Source: Candidatus Poribacteria bacterium | Lineage (GTDB): Bacteria; Poribacteria; WGA-4E; PCPOR2b | DNA length: 64,000 nucleotides | Reading direction: 5' to 3' | NCBI GenBank assembly: GCA_003635265.1 | Contig: PYIZ01000053.1 | Location: 62,001-126,000 of the forward strand | In this document: in pieces, positions 38,243 to 47,528 of the stretch | Layout: every line of letters begins with the position of its first letter | Numbering within the stretch: position 1 is the first letter of the stretch | Notes under the pieces: model-generated | What the model saw: the letters and a program-made list of their open reading frames with translations, nothing else | What the model was told of the DNA's origin: nothing | Databases searched by the model: none | Translations under genes and position numbers: made by a program

Positions 38243-41200
38243 CTAAGGCACCGGTGCTTCCAAAATCAGCAGTCCCAAATCGCTTGGAAACACCGGACCC
38301 GCCTCTGGCATCTGCGCTGCCCAGTAAATCGCTTGATTGTTGGATCGGTGAATGACAAAGTTGAACCCGATGCGGTTATGCTGTCGCGTTTTCAGGGGAT
38401 GAAATCCACGAAGCACGGGGAAAAATGGGATGCGCGCCTCGATAACATAGTAATTTGGCTGTTGTCTCACCGCGACATCGAGATCTGCTGCTTGATAGTT
38501 CGGGATAAATTCGGGTGCTCCCTGCCCGATATAGGGACGGTCACCATGAAAACCACCGCCTTTGGGACATATCCAAATAACATACCGGTTCGGATCGTTC
38601 GCCATCTGCAAGTAATTCGGCCTTTTGACGGCGTCCGGTTGGAGATCTATGTGCAACTCCAGCGCATCTGCATCGCGGTAATATTCGATGACATCTGGCA
38701 CAACGACATCTTCATCATAGATCTGTGCGAGCAAGTAGAGGTTATCTCGGTCCCACTGCAACCAGAGCAGCCCTTCATCTTGAGAGGTTTTGACGACTTT
38801 CTCAAGGGGCCAACCGTCCTCATGTCCATCAATCAACACCGGTCGATTTGTATGCGGCACCCAAGCGATAGAATTTGCGCGACAGCTTACGCTGATTTCA
38901 ACGTTGGTTTCACCTGTATCCGTAAGTCCATCTTCATAAGTTGCCCTGACAGTATCGCCACCAACCAGTCCAAGGATCGGTGATTGATCAACCCCCTCCG
39001 AAGGAGATGTTGATACGTCAACTATTGCTCGCCCATACTGTGTAGAAATCTGTCCCCGGAAGATATGGGAGTTCGCGTTCTCCTCATAGAGGATAATCGA
39101 TGTTTCCTGTGCTTCTGTCACAGCCTTTAGTTCTGTCGATTCAACCTTAAATGAATCGAGATTCAAGTCTGCATCCTCAAGTCGAAAATGAAGGGGAAGA
39201 CCTACATTAAAATGCCGAACTGGCGTACCGTCTTCCCGAGTGATTGCGAGATACCCACGAACGCCTTTGTTGGTGTAAGCGAAATCTTCGACGACGGGGT
39301 AGTTGACCCCCAGAAAAGTTGGTGTATAGGTTGCCCGTATCTCTTCGTCACCTTGTACGTCCAGCGTGTCATCTGCAATCGGTGTTGTGCCGTATCGGCT
39401 CGGAACAGAACCGATAAAAATGCCTTCAACGCCTGACTTCTTACGGAGTGTAACTCCAACTTCGTCCGCTGTTTTGTCGCCGGTGACTGTAATCTTGACT
39501 TCATCGGCTTCGACAACCGTGCTAAGAAGTAGATCTTCCAGCCAAAAGTAGATCGTTTGCCCGGCATTAAAGCTAGCTAATTCATGGGTTGATGCGAAAT
39601 CTTGCGGGGCGGCCGTGAAGATAGGAATTGCCGTTTCGGGATTAAACAGTGAATCAATAATGTGTGCATCAACGATGCGTAGCATTCCCGCGCTGCTGCC
39701 TAACACAACAGCTTGGGTTTCGGTCTGAACGTCAGTTTCGCCAGTTGCAGTAATTTCATCGATATATGCAGCGGTAATAACCTCTTTGTCCGTGATTTGC
39801 AGGATTTCATCCGTGGTGAGCGGTGTATCGCCTTCAATAATTGATGATTCCCCTTTTTGGGTTGGGAGATTACCCTCAAAAACTGCACTGTTAATAGATG
39901 TCTCGCGCACAATGATCTGAACATCATCAGCGACGACATTGCCCCAGACTACCACGTTCACACTGTCGGACAGCGTCGGAGATAGATTCAGGTCCTTATC
40001 TGTCAAACGAATTCTTAGCCTTTCACCTACGTTAAAGCTGCCGGTGCCCACAACAGAACCGCTGATAATCACCCCGCTGTCTGCGCTATAGATTTCCAAT
40101 TCACCTGTATCACCCGTTTCGACAGAAAGCCTCTCTTGAATAGGCACCAGTGTTGCGCCTGTGTTCTGTAGGGTATCGATATAGGTGCATATCACAACGC
40201 CTTCACCCTGTACCTGCAAGATGTTATCGTCTGGAATCGGGTCATTACCATAGGCGGTTCTAATCTCACCGCGAAAAATGTCCACACTATCCGCCGTTTT
40301 AGCCAATATCACACTGGCACTATCCCGACCCGTAACTTCAGTGAAATCGGTTTCAAGCAGCTGTGCGATTACCTCTGTGCCGTCTAGATCGGCGTCTTGG
40401 ATTTCCAAAATCAACGTATCGCCAGCTCGGAAACTTGATATCTCAAGATTTTGAGCCAAGGCATAATCAAAATTGTTCTTGTTATAGACTCTGAGTTTCC
40501 CACTGATGCCAATATTTGCCGTACAGGTATCATAAAATACCACATTAGTTTCACCTGTCGATTGCAGTTCGTCGACATAGATGGCTTGCACCTGCTCCGT
40601 TCCTCGTACCTGTAAGATACCATCGTTCTCTTGGCCCTCTGTGCCGTATGCGGTTTGGATTAAACCGAAGAAAGTTCCTTCGACGGGGTAGATGCGTGTC
40701 CCTTCCTCCATGGATTGGAACAACCGTACTGTTTCTCGATCATTCACTGTTTCCCCAACGAGCGTGATTTGAACGAATTCATCGGTGATGTCTGTGTCGA
40801 GGAGACGAAAGTAGAGTCTGTTTCCCGCATTGAAGTTTTCCAAACTGGTGACGTAATTCGCTGTGAGGATGTCGAGTACCCCGTTTTGTCCGGCACTGAC
40901 CTGCGCTGTGTCTGTGACCGTGACCTTCGTGTTTCCAGAGCCAGCTAGTGCGTCAACATAGCTGACTGTTACAGCCTCTTTTCCCGTGACTTCAAGCACA
41001 TCGTTGGTTAGGGTTGCGCTTGTTGCGTACCGGGTCCTAAATGTCCCTGTGAATTGACCCGAAACATCGTGCGCTTCTTTGAGGGCAAGTTGGTACTCAT
41101 CCTTGAGCCGATCGCCCTTTAGTAGAACGTGAACGGTTTCCTGTTGGTTCTCATCGCGGTTCAAATCTATGTCTTGCAACCGGACGCCGAGCGTACTGCC

Positions 41201-44200
41201 TGCCCTGAAAAATTTCTGATTATCCAATAATAGAAGATTGTCTGTCGAACCCAATTCAATTCGTGCCGTGTCGCCGATAGCAACGTCTGCTTGCGCGCTG
41301 ACCGGGACGTCCGTTTCGCCGGTAATCTGAATCTCATCCAAATAGATTGCTGCCACTCTCTGTGCGCCTAATGCTTCCAAGCGACCATTACGCGGTGTTG
41401 GAGTGGCATTGTAGCCCGTAACAACCGATCCAGAATAGTGTCCTTCCTTCGGTTGATAGATCAGTTTCACAGGCTCAACCTCTTGCATCTCCGGTACAAT
41501 ACACCTGACAGTTATCTCCGCATAGGGTGGTGTTGATGCATTAACCTCCTGATTCACTGAACTGCCTTCATCCGCGGATTTGCCTATTGCTTTGAGTAGG
41601 TCGGGATCTTCAACCTGTATGTAGAGGATTTCGCCAAGCTCAAATGCCTCAATCGGTTCGCCGGACTTCGTTGTTATTGCAATTGTCCCGGTCGATCCAG
41701 TATTCACTGTCACAGTGGTATTCACCGTTTGGTTTCGTTGGGTGCTGCTATAGTACGGATCGATGTATTTCAAGGAAACTGTTTCCTTACCGTGAACAAA
41801 AAGCGTTTGCGAATCTGTTCCGCCTTCCTCGTTACTGCCATAAGCGGTGGAAATCTTCGCAGCAAAGAGGGAACTGTTCTTCCCTAAATCGTTCTCTGAA
41901 TTATCATCAGCCCCGATTGCATCGGGATTCAAAGCAACAAGCGCGGGAAAGTTGGATTCACGGAGGGTAACTGGTATTAATTGACCGGATGTATCATTTC
42001 GCAATTCCGCTTCAATTGATTCCACCCGATGCCGATCTGTATTTCGATCAGCATCCCAGACACAGAGGGTCAGTGTGCTGCCAGCGTTAAACGACGAGAG
42101 CAATTCGGCTGCACGTCCATCCATGAACACAGTACTTCCACTGACTCGATTGATAAGCTCAACTTCATTCCAGCGGTTCGGTGGAGCGGTGAGTTCGTCT
42201 GAAGCGTAAGCGAGCCATCCAGATGGTCCCTTCGTCAGCTTGAGGTTAGTCATAATGTAATTGAAGCCGATAGAGCGGTCAAGCACTGGTTGAAACGCAT
42301 TTAACCCCAGATCTTTAGGGATTCTAGCTTCGAGGATATAACCACTCTCTGTTTTCGCAGCCTCCACTTCAATGTGTTCGTGGAAATCGATGTTTTGTGG
42401 AATGGCATCGAGGTGATGGTGGATCTGCGATGGATGCACCCGAGGTTGAGGACGCTGTGGATTGTGGATGGTCAAAACGAAGTGGTGTTCACTGGGCGTG
42501 TACATCCCCGGAGAACCTGTCCGCATCGTATCAATAAACAGATGCAATGCCTCGTCCCCGCTGGATTTTTGCTGCGTCGGAGGTGGTTCTGTATCTCGAT
42601 TGATAATTGCTGCGATATAAAAATTGTCATCAGCCCACTGTGCATATAGCACCACAGGCGAATCCGCAGGGTTGTCGTAGTTTTGAGGAAGCATTGGGTA
42701 AAGCAGGGGCCACTCATCTAGCGTTCCGTCAATTACGATTTGCTCGCTCATGCGAATCGCCTGCCCGATTGTTTCGTCACTCGATTCTGCTGATTCAATG
42801 GCAGTGCTGACCGCTCCGATGGTTGGATTGGCTTCAAAGATTGAGAGCTCCGAAACCGCTGCATTCGGTCCCGCCAAACGGTTAAAGTTGAGGACAATCT
42901 CGCCATCGGCATACGCCTCACGTGGGAGCCCGTAGGTGTAGGACTCAGCCTGACCTTTCGGAGGGACCAGTGCGTCGTGCAGCAGAAATCCGTCAACATT
43001 GAGGTTCTGTATCCGGCTGCCGCTCCTTTCCTGAAGATAGGTTACTTTCAGCCAGTATAATAGCGCCGGTTGTAGATCTGTGAATCTGAGGCTGACCATA
43101 TCATAATGGTAAGCAAAGCTCCTCTGACTCGGTGTATTGCCCGCCTCCACCGCATCGGGGCCCTCACCTTCTGGCAGTCGATAACGGTTTTCATCGCCGG
43201 TATCCCTATCAAACGCAAAACCTTGTACCAGATGTGGTGCTAATACGTTTCCGCCCTCTCCCATATTTTCATAGTGCATCTGTACTGCGTTGTACTCATC
43301 TAGTCTGTTGTCAGTCGGAGGGGGTAACCGGTAGGTGTCCGTGAAAATCTCAAACTCTCGAATCTCAGGATAATCTCCGTACCAATCCCCCTGCTCAATC
43401 TGCAAGCGGACGTAACGTCCTGATATCGGCGGCTGAAATTGACGTAGGTGGGTAACCGTTTCATCAACAAGTGTGTGAGACGCAAAGACCTCCCTATATT
43501 CCTGTCCGTCGTCGCTGACGGAAAAGTGATACCGCTTCAGATTGTTGCCGGGACCGTCTGTCGTCAGACGCACACCGTAGATCTGCTGATTTGAGCCGAG
43601 ATCGCCAATCACTTGAATCTCGCTTGTCGGTGCCTTAAAGGAGATTTCCACCACTTTCTTTCCATCCCCTTGCGTTGCCTTGTTTTCTATTCGTTCTGCG
43701 CCGATCCATTTAGCGTTCTCAAAGGGAAGGAGGTCCGTCAGTCGTGGGAGGTCAGCGACGTTGTAGTTGGCATTGAGCACCAAAATTGGGCTATGGGGTT
43801 GATAGCGGGGACCGACGCGAAACGCATCTTTTTGCAGTTGCGGCTTGCTACTGAACCAGTCGTTGATAACGACTTGCACCCAGCGCGCTTCAACCGGAAG
43901 GGGAAATGCCTGTCGGGGATATGTATATTCGCGGGAACTACCTGTATAAGAAAAGGCCCGTTCAAACCGCTGCCCAGTCCGATTGGTGTGAACAAGGAGG
44001 TCATATTGCCTAGGACCGCTCTCATCGGGGTTCTCGAAGCGGATTTCTGCCTTATCAATCCTGTACACGAACCCCAGATCGTACGTTGTGACAATCGGAT
44101 CCGTTCGCAGAATGCCCGTGTAGTGGAGTGGTTCATTATCAAGCGTGCGAACAGGTGCGATAAAATCCTGATCGTCAACCGGAGTAACCTCTCCACGCGG

Positions 44201-44257
44201 AAAAAACAGGAATCCGAGAAGCAGCGCACTTCCGCCAAGTATCAGATACTTTATCAT
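38243..44257 (-). CDS. Giant (2004 aa) secreted repeat protein: discoidin-like and two CBM9-like domains flanking a long tandem domain array
   Basis: F5/8-C-like 'VRLTTDGPGNNLKRYHFSVSDDGQEYREV...RYVRLQIEQGDWYGDYPEIREFEIF'; CBM9-like segments near 'EWPLLYPMLPQNYDNPADSPVVLYAQWADDNFYIAAII' and 'GWPLEKVVKTSQDEGLLWLQWDRDNLYLLAQIYDEDV'; about 7 repeats ending 'Y(I/V)DE(I/L)Q.TGETDV'. Confidence 0.85.
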   Translation of the reverse strand: MIKYLILGGSALLLGFLFFPRGEVTPVDDQDFIAPVRTLDNEPLHYTGILRTDPIVTTYDLGFVYRIDKAEIRFENPDESGPRQYDLLVHTNRTGQRFERAFSYTGSSREYTYPRQAFPLPVEARWVQVVINDWFSSKPQLQKDAFRVGPRYQPHSPILVLNANYNVADLPRLTDLLPFENAKWIGAERIENKATQGDGKKVVEISFKAPTSEIQVIGDLGSNQQIYGVRLTTDGPGNNLKRYHFSVSDDGQEYREVFASHTLVDETVTHLRQFQPPISGRYVRLQIEQGDWYGDYPEIREFEIFTDTYRLPPPTDNRLDEYNAVQMHYENMGEGGNVLAPHLVQGFAFDRDTGDENRYRLPEGEGPDAVEAGNTPSQRSFAYHYDMVSLRFTDLQPALLYWLKVTYLQERSGSRIQNLNVDGFLLHDALVPPKGQAESYTYGLPREAYADGEIVLNFNRLAGPNAAVSELSIFEANPTIGAVSTAIESAESSDETIGQAIRMSEQIVIDGTLDEWPLLYPMLPQNYDNPADSPVVLYAQWADDNFYIAAIINRDTEPPPTQQKSSGDEALHLFIDTMRTGSPGMYTPSEHHFVLTIHNPQRPQPRVHPSQIHHHLDAIPQNIDFHEHIEVEAAKTESGYILEARIPKDLGLNAFQPVLDRSIGFNYIMTNLKLTKGPSGWLAYASDELTAPPNRWNEVELINRVSGSTVFMDGRAAELLSSFNAGSTLTLCVWDADRNTDRHRVESIEAELRNDTSGQLIPVTLRESNFPALVALNPDAIGADDNSENDLGKNSSLFAAKISTAYGSNEEGGTDSQTLFVHGKETVSLKYIDPYYSSTQRNQTVNTTVTVNTGSTGTIAITTKSGEPIEAFELGEILYIQVEDPDLLKAIGKSADEGSSVNQEVNASTPPYAEITVRCIVPEMQEVEPVKLIYQPKEGHYSGSVVTGYNATPTPRNGRLEALGAQRVAAIYLDEIQITGETDVPVSAQADVAIGDTARIELGSTDNLLLLDNQKFFRAGSTLGVRLQDIDLNRDENQQETVHVLLKGDRLKDEYQLALKEAHDVSGQFTGTFRTRYATSATLTNDVLEVTGKEAVTVSYVDALAGSGNTKVTVTDTAQVSAGQNGVLDILTANYVTSLENFNAGNRLYFRLLDTDITDEFVQITLVGETVNDRETVRLFQSMEEGTRIYPVEGTFFGLIQTAYGTEGQENDGILQVRGTEQVQAIYVDELQSTGETNVVFYDTCTANIGISGKLRVYNKNNFDYALAQNLEISSFRAGDTLILEIQDADLDGTEVIAQLLETDFTEVTGRDSASVILAKTADSVDIFRGEIRTAYGNDPIPDDNILQVQGEGVVICTYIDTLQNTGATLVPIQERLSVETGDTGELEIYSADSGVIISGSVVGTGSFNVGERLRIRLTDKDLNLSPTLSDSVNVVVWGNVVADDVQIIVRETSINSAVFEGNLPTQKGESSIIEGDTPLTTDEILQITDKEVITAAYIDEITATGETDVQTETQAVVLGSSAGMLRIVDAHIIDSLFNPETAIPIFTAAPQDFASTHELASFNAGQTIYFWLEDLLLSTVVEADEVKITVTGDKTADEVGVTLRKKSGVEGIFIGSVPSRYGTTPIADDTLDVQGDEEIRATYTPTFLGVNYPVVEDFAYTNKGVRGYLAITREDGTPVRHFNVGLPLHFRLEDADLNLDSFKVESTELKAVTEAQETSIILYEENANSHIFRGQISTQYGRAIVDVSTSPSEGVDQSPILGLVGGDTVRATYEDGLTDTGETNVEISVSCRANSIAWVPHTNRPVLIDGHEDGWPLEKVVKTSQDEGLLWLQWDRDNLYLLAQIYDEDVVVPDVIEYYRDADALELHIDLQPDAVKRPNYLQMANDPNRYVIWICPKGGGFHGDRPYIGQGAPEFIPNYQAADLDVAVRQQPNYYVIEARIPFFPVLRGFHPLKTRQHNRIGFNFVIHRSNNQAIYWAAQMPEAGPVFPSDLGLLILEAPVP

Positions 44258-44710
44258 GAGGCGTCAGATCTCCTTACAATCATAAGACACGATCTGTTTG
44301 AATATACTCCAAACGAAGCAAACGGTAAGAGTATATATCACGCCTTACAAAAAGTCAAAAATCGTAACACTTTTTGGCAGACCGAGCGGAAACGCGGGAA
44401 CAGGTAGGGTTCGATTGGCGGGTTTTCTAGCAACGAACACTAGAGTCGAAACCGGAGGTGGATTGTCAAATGAGGTAGAACAGATCTGTATTGAGATGCA
44501 AGGATAGTCCTATGCAATAAAACATAAATTTCATTCTTATGTTTCTACTAAAGTTTGGATAATTCACGGCACGGCTGGCTAGTTGAAACCGCTCTTAGTG
44601 ACGCTAAACAGCACTTAGAAATCATTCTCACTTGACTTTATACCAGAGGGAAGGAAGCAACTTCAGCAAAATTGAAGATTCCCACCATATTGGCTTAAAA
44701 CCCAACGTGG

Positions 44711-44730
44711 CGCAGGTTGCCCAACCTGCG
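44711..44730. repeat. Perfect hairpin CGCAGGTT-GCCC-AACCTGCG
   Basis: 8-bp perfect stem, 4-nt loop. Confidence 0.8.
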
Positions 44731-44917
44731 ATCCCCCGGGAGCTAGATATTTTCAATTTTGGAAAATCGACCTACAGAAACCCGACATCGTTTCTGACGT
44801 GTGAACAAAGGGTTGGGAGACCCAACCCCTACGAAGAATCATGCGCCTATGCCCCCTCTTGATTGTCTAATTGCGCTGAAATGTCAACAGAACCTACGAA
44901 GATGTTATAAATGATTG

Positions 44918-47377
44918 CTACTCCACCGATTTTTTAATTTCGCTCTTTATCAAGTCGATTATGTTCATCCGTTGGAGAGCGGCACGAATCTGATCAATCG
45001 GAATTGGGTCAGCACTTGCCCCCCAAACATCGAAACGCGCCTCATTGTCAACCGCGACTGCGAGCAGCCGTCCGTCGTGGTAAACAAGCGCGTCGCCTCT
45101 GATGATTTCGCCCGGTTTGAAAGGTCTCGCAACCGTCAACGTTGTCACTTTTCCGTGGTTGTCAATTTCGAGTTCCATGACGCCCACCGACCGTTCAGTT
45201 GGCCGTTCAACGGCGCGCCGATGAATTTCCGGGGGTAAATTGGGAAAATTGGGATAGCCGCGTGTGGAGATCGCCGCTATATTTGGGTACGTGTAACCAT
45301 CTTCTGGATTGGGTAATGGAATCGGAATGTACTCCCGCAGGTCCTCCACGTTTCCAAGCACGACGGGTCGCAAATCTGTCTGCCCGTCGACCTTCACTAT
45401 TGCTAATCCGCTGTCCCAGTCGATAGCGACAACTTTAGCGGATCGATAATCGACGATTTTGACACGGATGGTCTCTGCTTCTGTCACGTTTGCAGGCACG
45501 AGGATATGACCGACTTGGCTCAGAATAACGCCCGTGAAGATTTCACCGTCTACTTTGACCGCCACGAACGATTTATGTGCGTCAGATAGATCTTCTGCAT
45601 ACATTTCGCGTTTCCGGTTTGCTTCAAGCGAATGTCTATTGGCTTCGGTTAATGGCGTTTCTGCGATGAGTTTCTGAAATTCAGGGATGTCCTGAATCGC
45701 TGCAAAACGTTCCGGTTGTTCTTTTGCATAGTTGATGGCAGAGTTATTGTCATCCTCATCGTGTGCAACCGCTATCTGAAACAGCGCCCACGTTTTTTCT
45801 CGGTCGCCTTGCCGCGAGCAGAAAGTCGCCAACTCAAGCGCCTCACTTACGATAACATCTCCTAGGCTTGGAGTTGCTTGGCTCGCTTCGACAATCCGAT
45901 CATATGCTTCATTCATCCATGCCGTTGCGTCACCCCCTCGCGGTCGTTTTTGGTAGAGCCCCGACATCATAAGTTCAAATTTGCGATAGCGAACCTCCCA
46001 CATGATGTAGGGATTGTCTGGCATGAAAGCGAGGAGTTTTTCGTATTCGGCAATGACTTCTTCCTGTTCGTCTACCCTATTGGCACGAAGTTGACTGATT
46101 CGGGGAATGATACGTTCGCCAGCAACGTCTGTGTCCTCCGCGAGCAATGCTTTTACCAAGTGTTCGACTGCCGAATCTTCCAGCGCGAAACCGTGTGCAC
46201 TCTCTCGAAGTATCCCCGCTTTATCAAGGATGACGTAGTAGGGCCAACCATCGACACCGAACTGATACGGTACGAGCTCGGGGTCAACGAGCAGGTGAAT
46301 GCCCGGCATCGCATGTGTTTCGACGAACTGCTTCAGCTTCGCTTCACTGCTTTGGGAACAGACGGTGACTAAGACAAAATCGGGATTTTCGCCGTACATT
46401 TTGTGCAACTGCTTGAGGTTCGAAATTTCCCCTCCCGTTTCGTCATTACTCACCGTTCGACCATCTCGCGTTGACCAGTGATAGAGCACAACCACTTTGC
46501 CACGCAAATCCTTCAACGAAACAGGGGTGCCATACACGCTAGTATGCGAAAATGCGGGGGCAGGTTTACCTAGGATAAGTTCGGCGCGAAGCAAGTTAAA
46601 TTCGTCCCATTTGGCTGAGTCCCCCATCCTTGCGTAAATTTGTCCTTTGCGGTCGTACACCTCGGGCAGCAACGCCGGGTCATCAATCCTATCCCACTCC
46701 GCAAGGGCTTCCTCGAATCTGAATTGGTTTTCAAGGCGATACGCACGGAGTTTACGGACCTTGTTGGCGTATTTCGAGGTTGGATGTTTCAAGAGAAACG
46801 CTTCAACGCTAATCTCAAATTCGTCATCCGATTTGAGATTGCGAACGTATACAAGTTTCTGATATAGAATTTCATCGTATCGTTCGCTTTCTGCATAGGT
46901 GTTGAGGAACTGCTCGCAGAGTTGCAGACCACGTTCCCACTTCTGCTGATATTGTTCGCGTCGCGCTGCTCTCTCTGCCTCCGTTGGATTTTCGGGTAGC
47001 GGATCCGGTTGGAACTTGTACACAGCCTGAATCTCCTGATACAGTGCTTGCTCCGGATCCACCGCTTCTGCCACCTGTACCACACCTATCGGCATAGCCA
47101 AACAGATAAGTGCGAGCAGCCCTATTACCACCCCTACCTTCGTCATGGGCATCCGATTCCGGCTTTCGGCAAGAATCGTTTGGAATTGCTCCCCAATTTT
47201 TGATGGTCGTACCATCACCACAGCGGACCGCAAAATAGAGCGCGCCATCGCTGGCTGACGACGCAGAATAAATCCGAATAATCCCGCCACAACGATAATC
47301 AGAAAACTTTTCATCGTAGCGTCAGTCAAGAATTTCAGCTGCAGGTTTATTTTTAGCGTTTCAATCAACGGTATCAT
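44918..47377 (-). CDS. M56-derived membrane protein lacking the peptidase domain; TPR-like, thioredoxin-like and trypsin-like segments
   Basis: N-term 'MIPLIETLKINLQLKFLTDATMKSF' matches the next gene's N-term; redoxin-like 'LILGKPAPAFSHTSVYGTPVSLKDLRGKVVVLYHWSTRDGRTV...YYVILDKAGIL'; C-term 'VDGEIFTGVILSQVGHILVPANV...'. Confidence 0.8.
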   Translation of the reverse strand: MIPLIETLKINLQLKFLTDATMKSFLIIVVAGLFGFILRRQPAMARSILRSAVVMVRPSKIGEQFQTILAESRNRMPMTKVGVVIGLLALICLAMPIGVVQVAEAVDPEQALYQEIQAVYKFQPDPLPENPTEAERAARREQYQQKWERGLQLCEQFLNTYAESERYDEILYQKLVYVRNLKSDDEFEISVEAFLLKHPTSKYANKVRKLRAYRLENQFRFEEALAEWDRIDDPALLPEVYDRKGQIYARMGDSAKWDEFNLLRAELILGKPAPAFSHTSVYGTPVSLKDLRGKVVVLYHWSTRDGRTVSNDETGGEISNLKQLHKMYGENPDFVLVTVCSQSSEAKLKQFVETHAMPGIHLLVDPELVPYQFGVDGWPYYVILDKAGILRESAHGFALEDSAVEHLVKALLAEDTDVAGERIIPRISQLRANRVDEQEEVIAEYEKLLAFMPDNPYIMWEVRYRKFELMMSGLYQKRPRGGDATAWMNEAYDRIVEASQATPSLGDVIVSEALELATFCSRQGDREKTWALFQIAVAHDEDDNNSAINYAKEQPERFAAIQDIPEFQKLIAETPLTEANRHSLEANRKREMYAEDLSDAHKSFVAVKVDGEIFTGVILSQVGHILVPANVTEAETIRVKIVDYRSAKVVAIDWDSGLAIVKVDGQTDLRPVVLGNVEDLREYIPIPLPNPEDGYTYPNIAAISTRGYPNFPNLPPEIHRRAVERPTERSVGVMELEIDNHGKVTTLTVARPFKPGEIIRGDALVYHDGRLLAVAVDNEARFDVWGASADPIPIDQIRAALQRMNIIDLIKSEIKKSVE

Positions 47378-47499
47378 GATGGGGTGCCTCCTTTTTTCAT
47401 TTGTTCAAGGCATTGGTATAGATTCTGTATTGACACAAAGGAAAATCCGAAGAACAGAGATGTAATACCCATGCCACAAAACACCGATTCCATGTCCAT
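47374..47499 (-). CDS. 41-aa small membrane ORF, coupled to the downstream gene
   Basis: MDMESVFCGMGITSLFFGFSFVSIQNLYQCLEQMKKGGTPS*; stop overlaps the next gene's ATG as ATGA; C-term resembles the BlaI-family gene's 'EQAKKGGSPS*'. Not in the supplied ORF track. Confidence 0.5.
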   Translation of the reverse strand: MDMESVFCGMGITSLFFGFSFVSIQNLYQCLEQMKKGGTPS

Positions 47500-47528
47500 C
47501 GGTCCGGCAAAAATTTGGTAGCCAACTT

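Noticed and set aside
43613-44407. 264-aa + strand ORF
   Set aside because: Antisense to the N-terminal part of the giant repeat protein; no recognisable domain.
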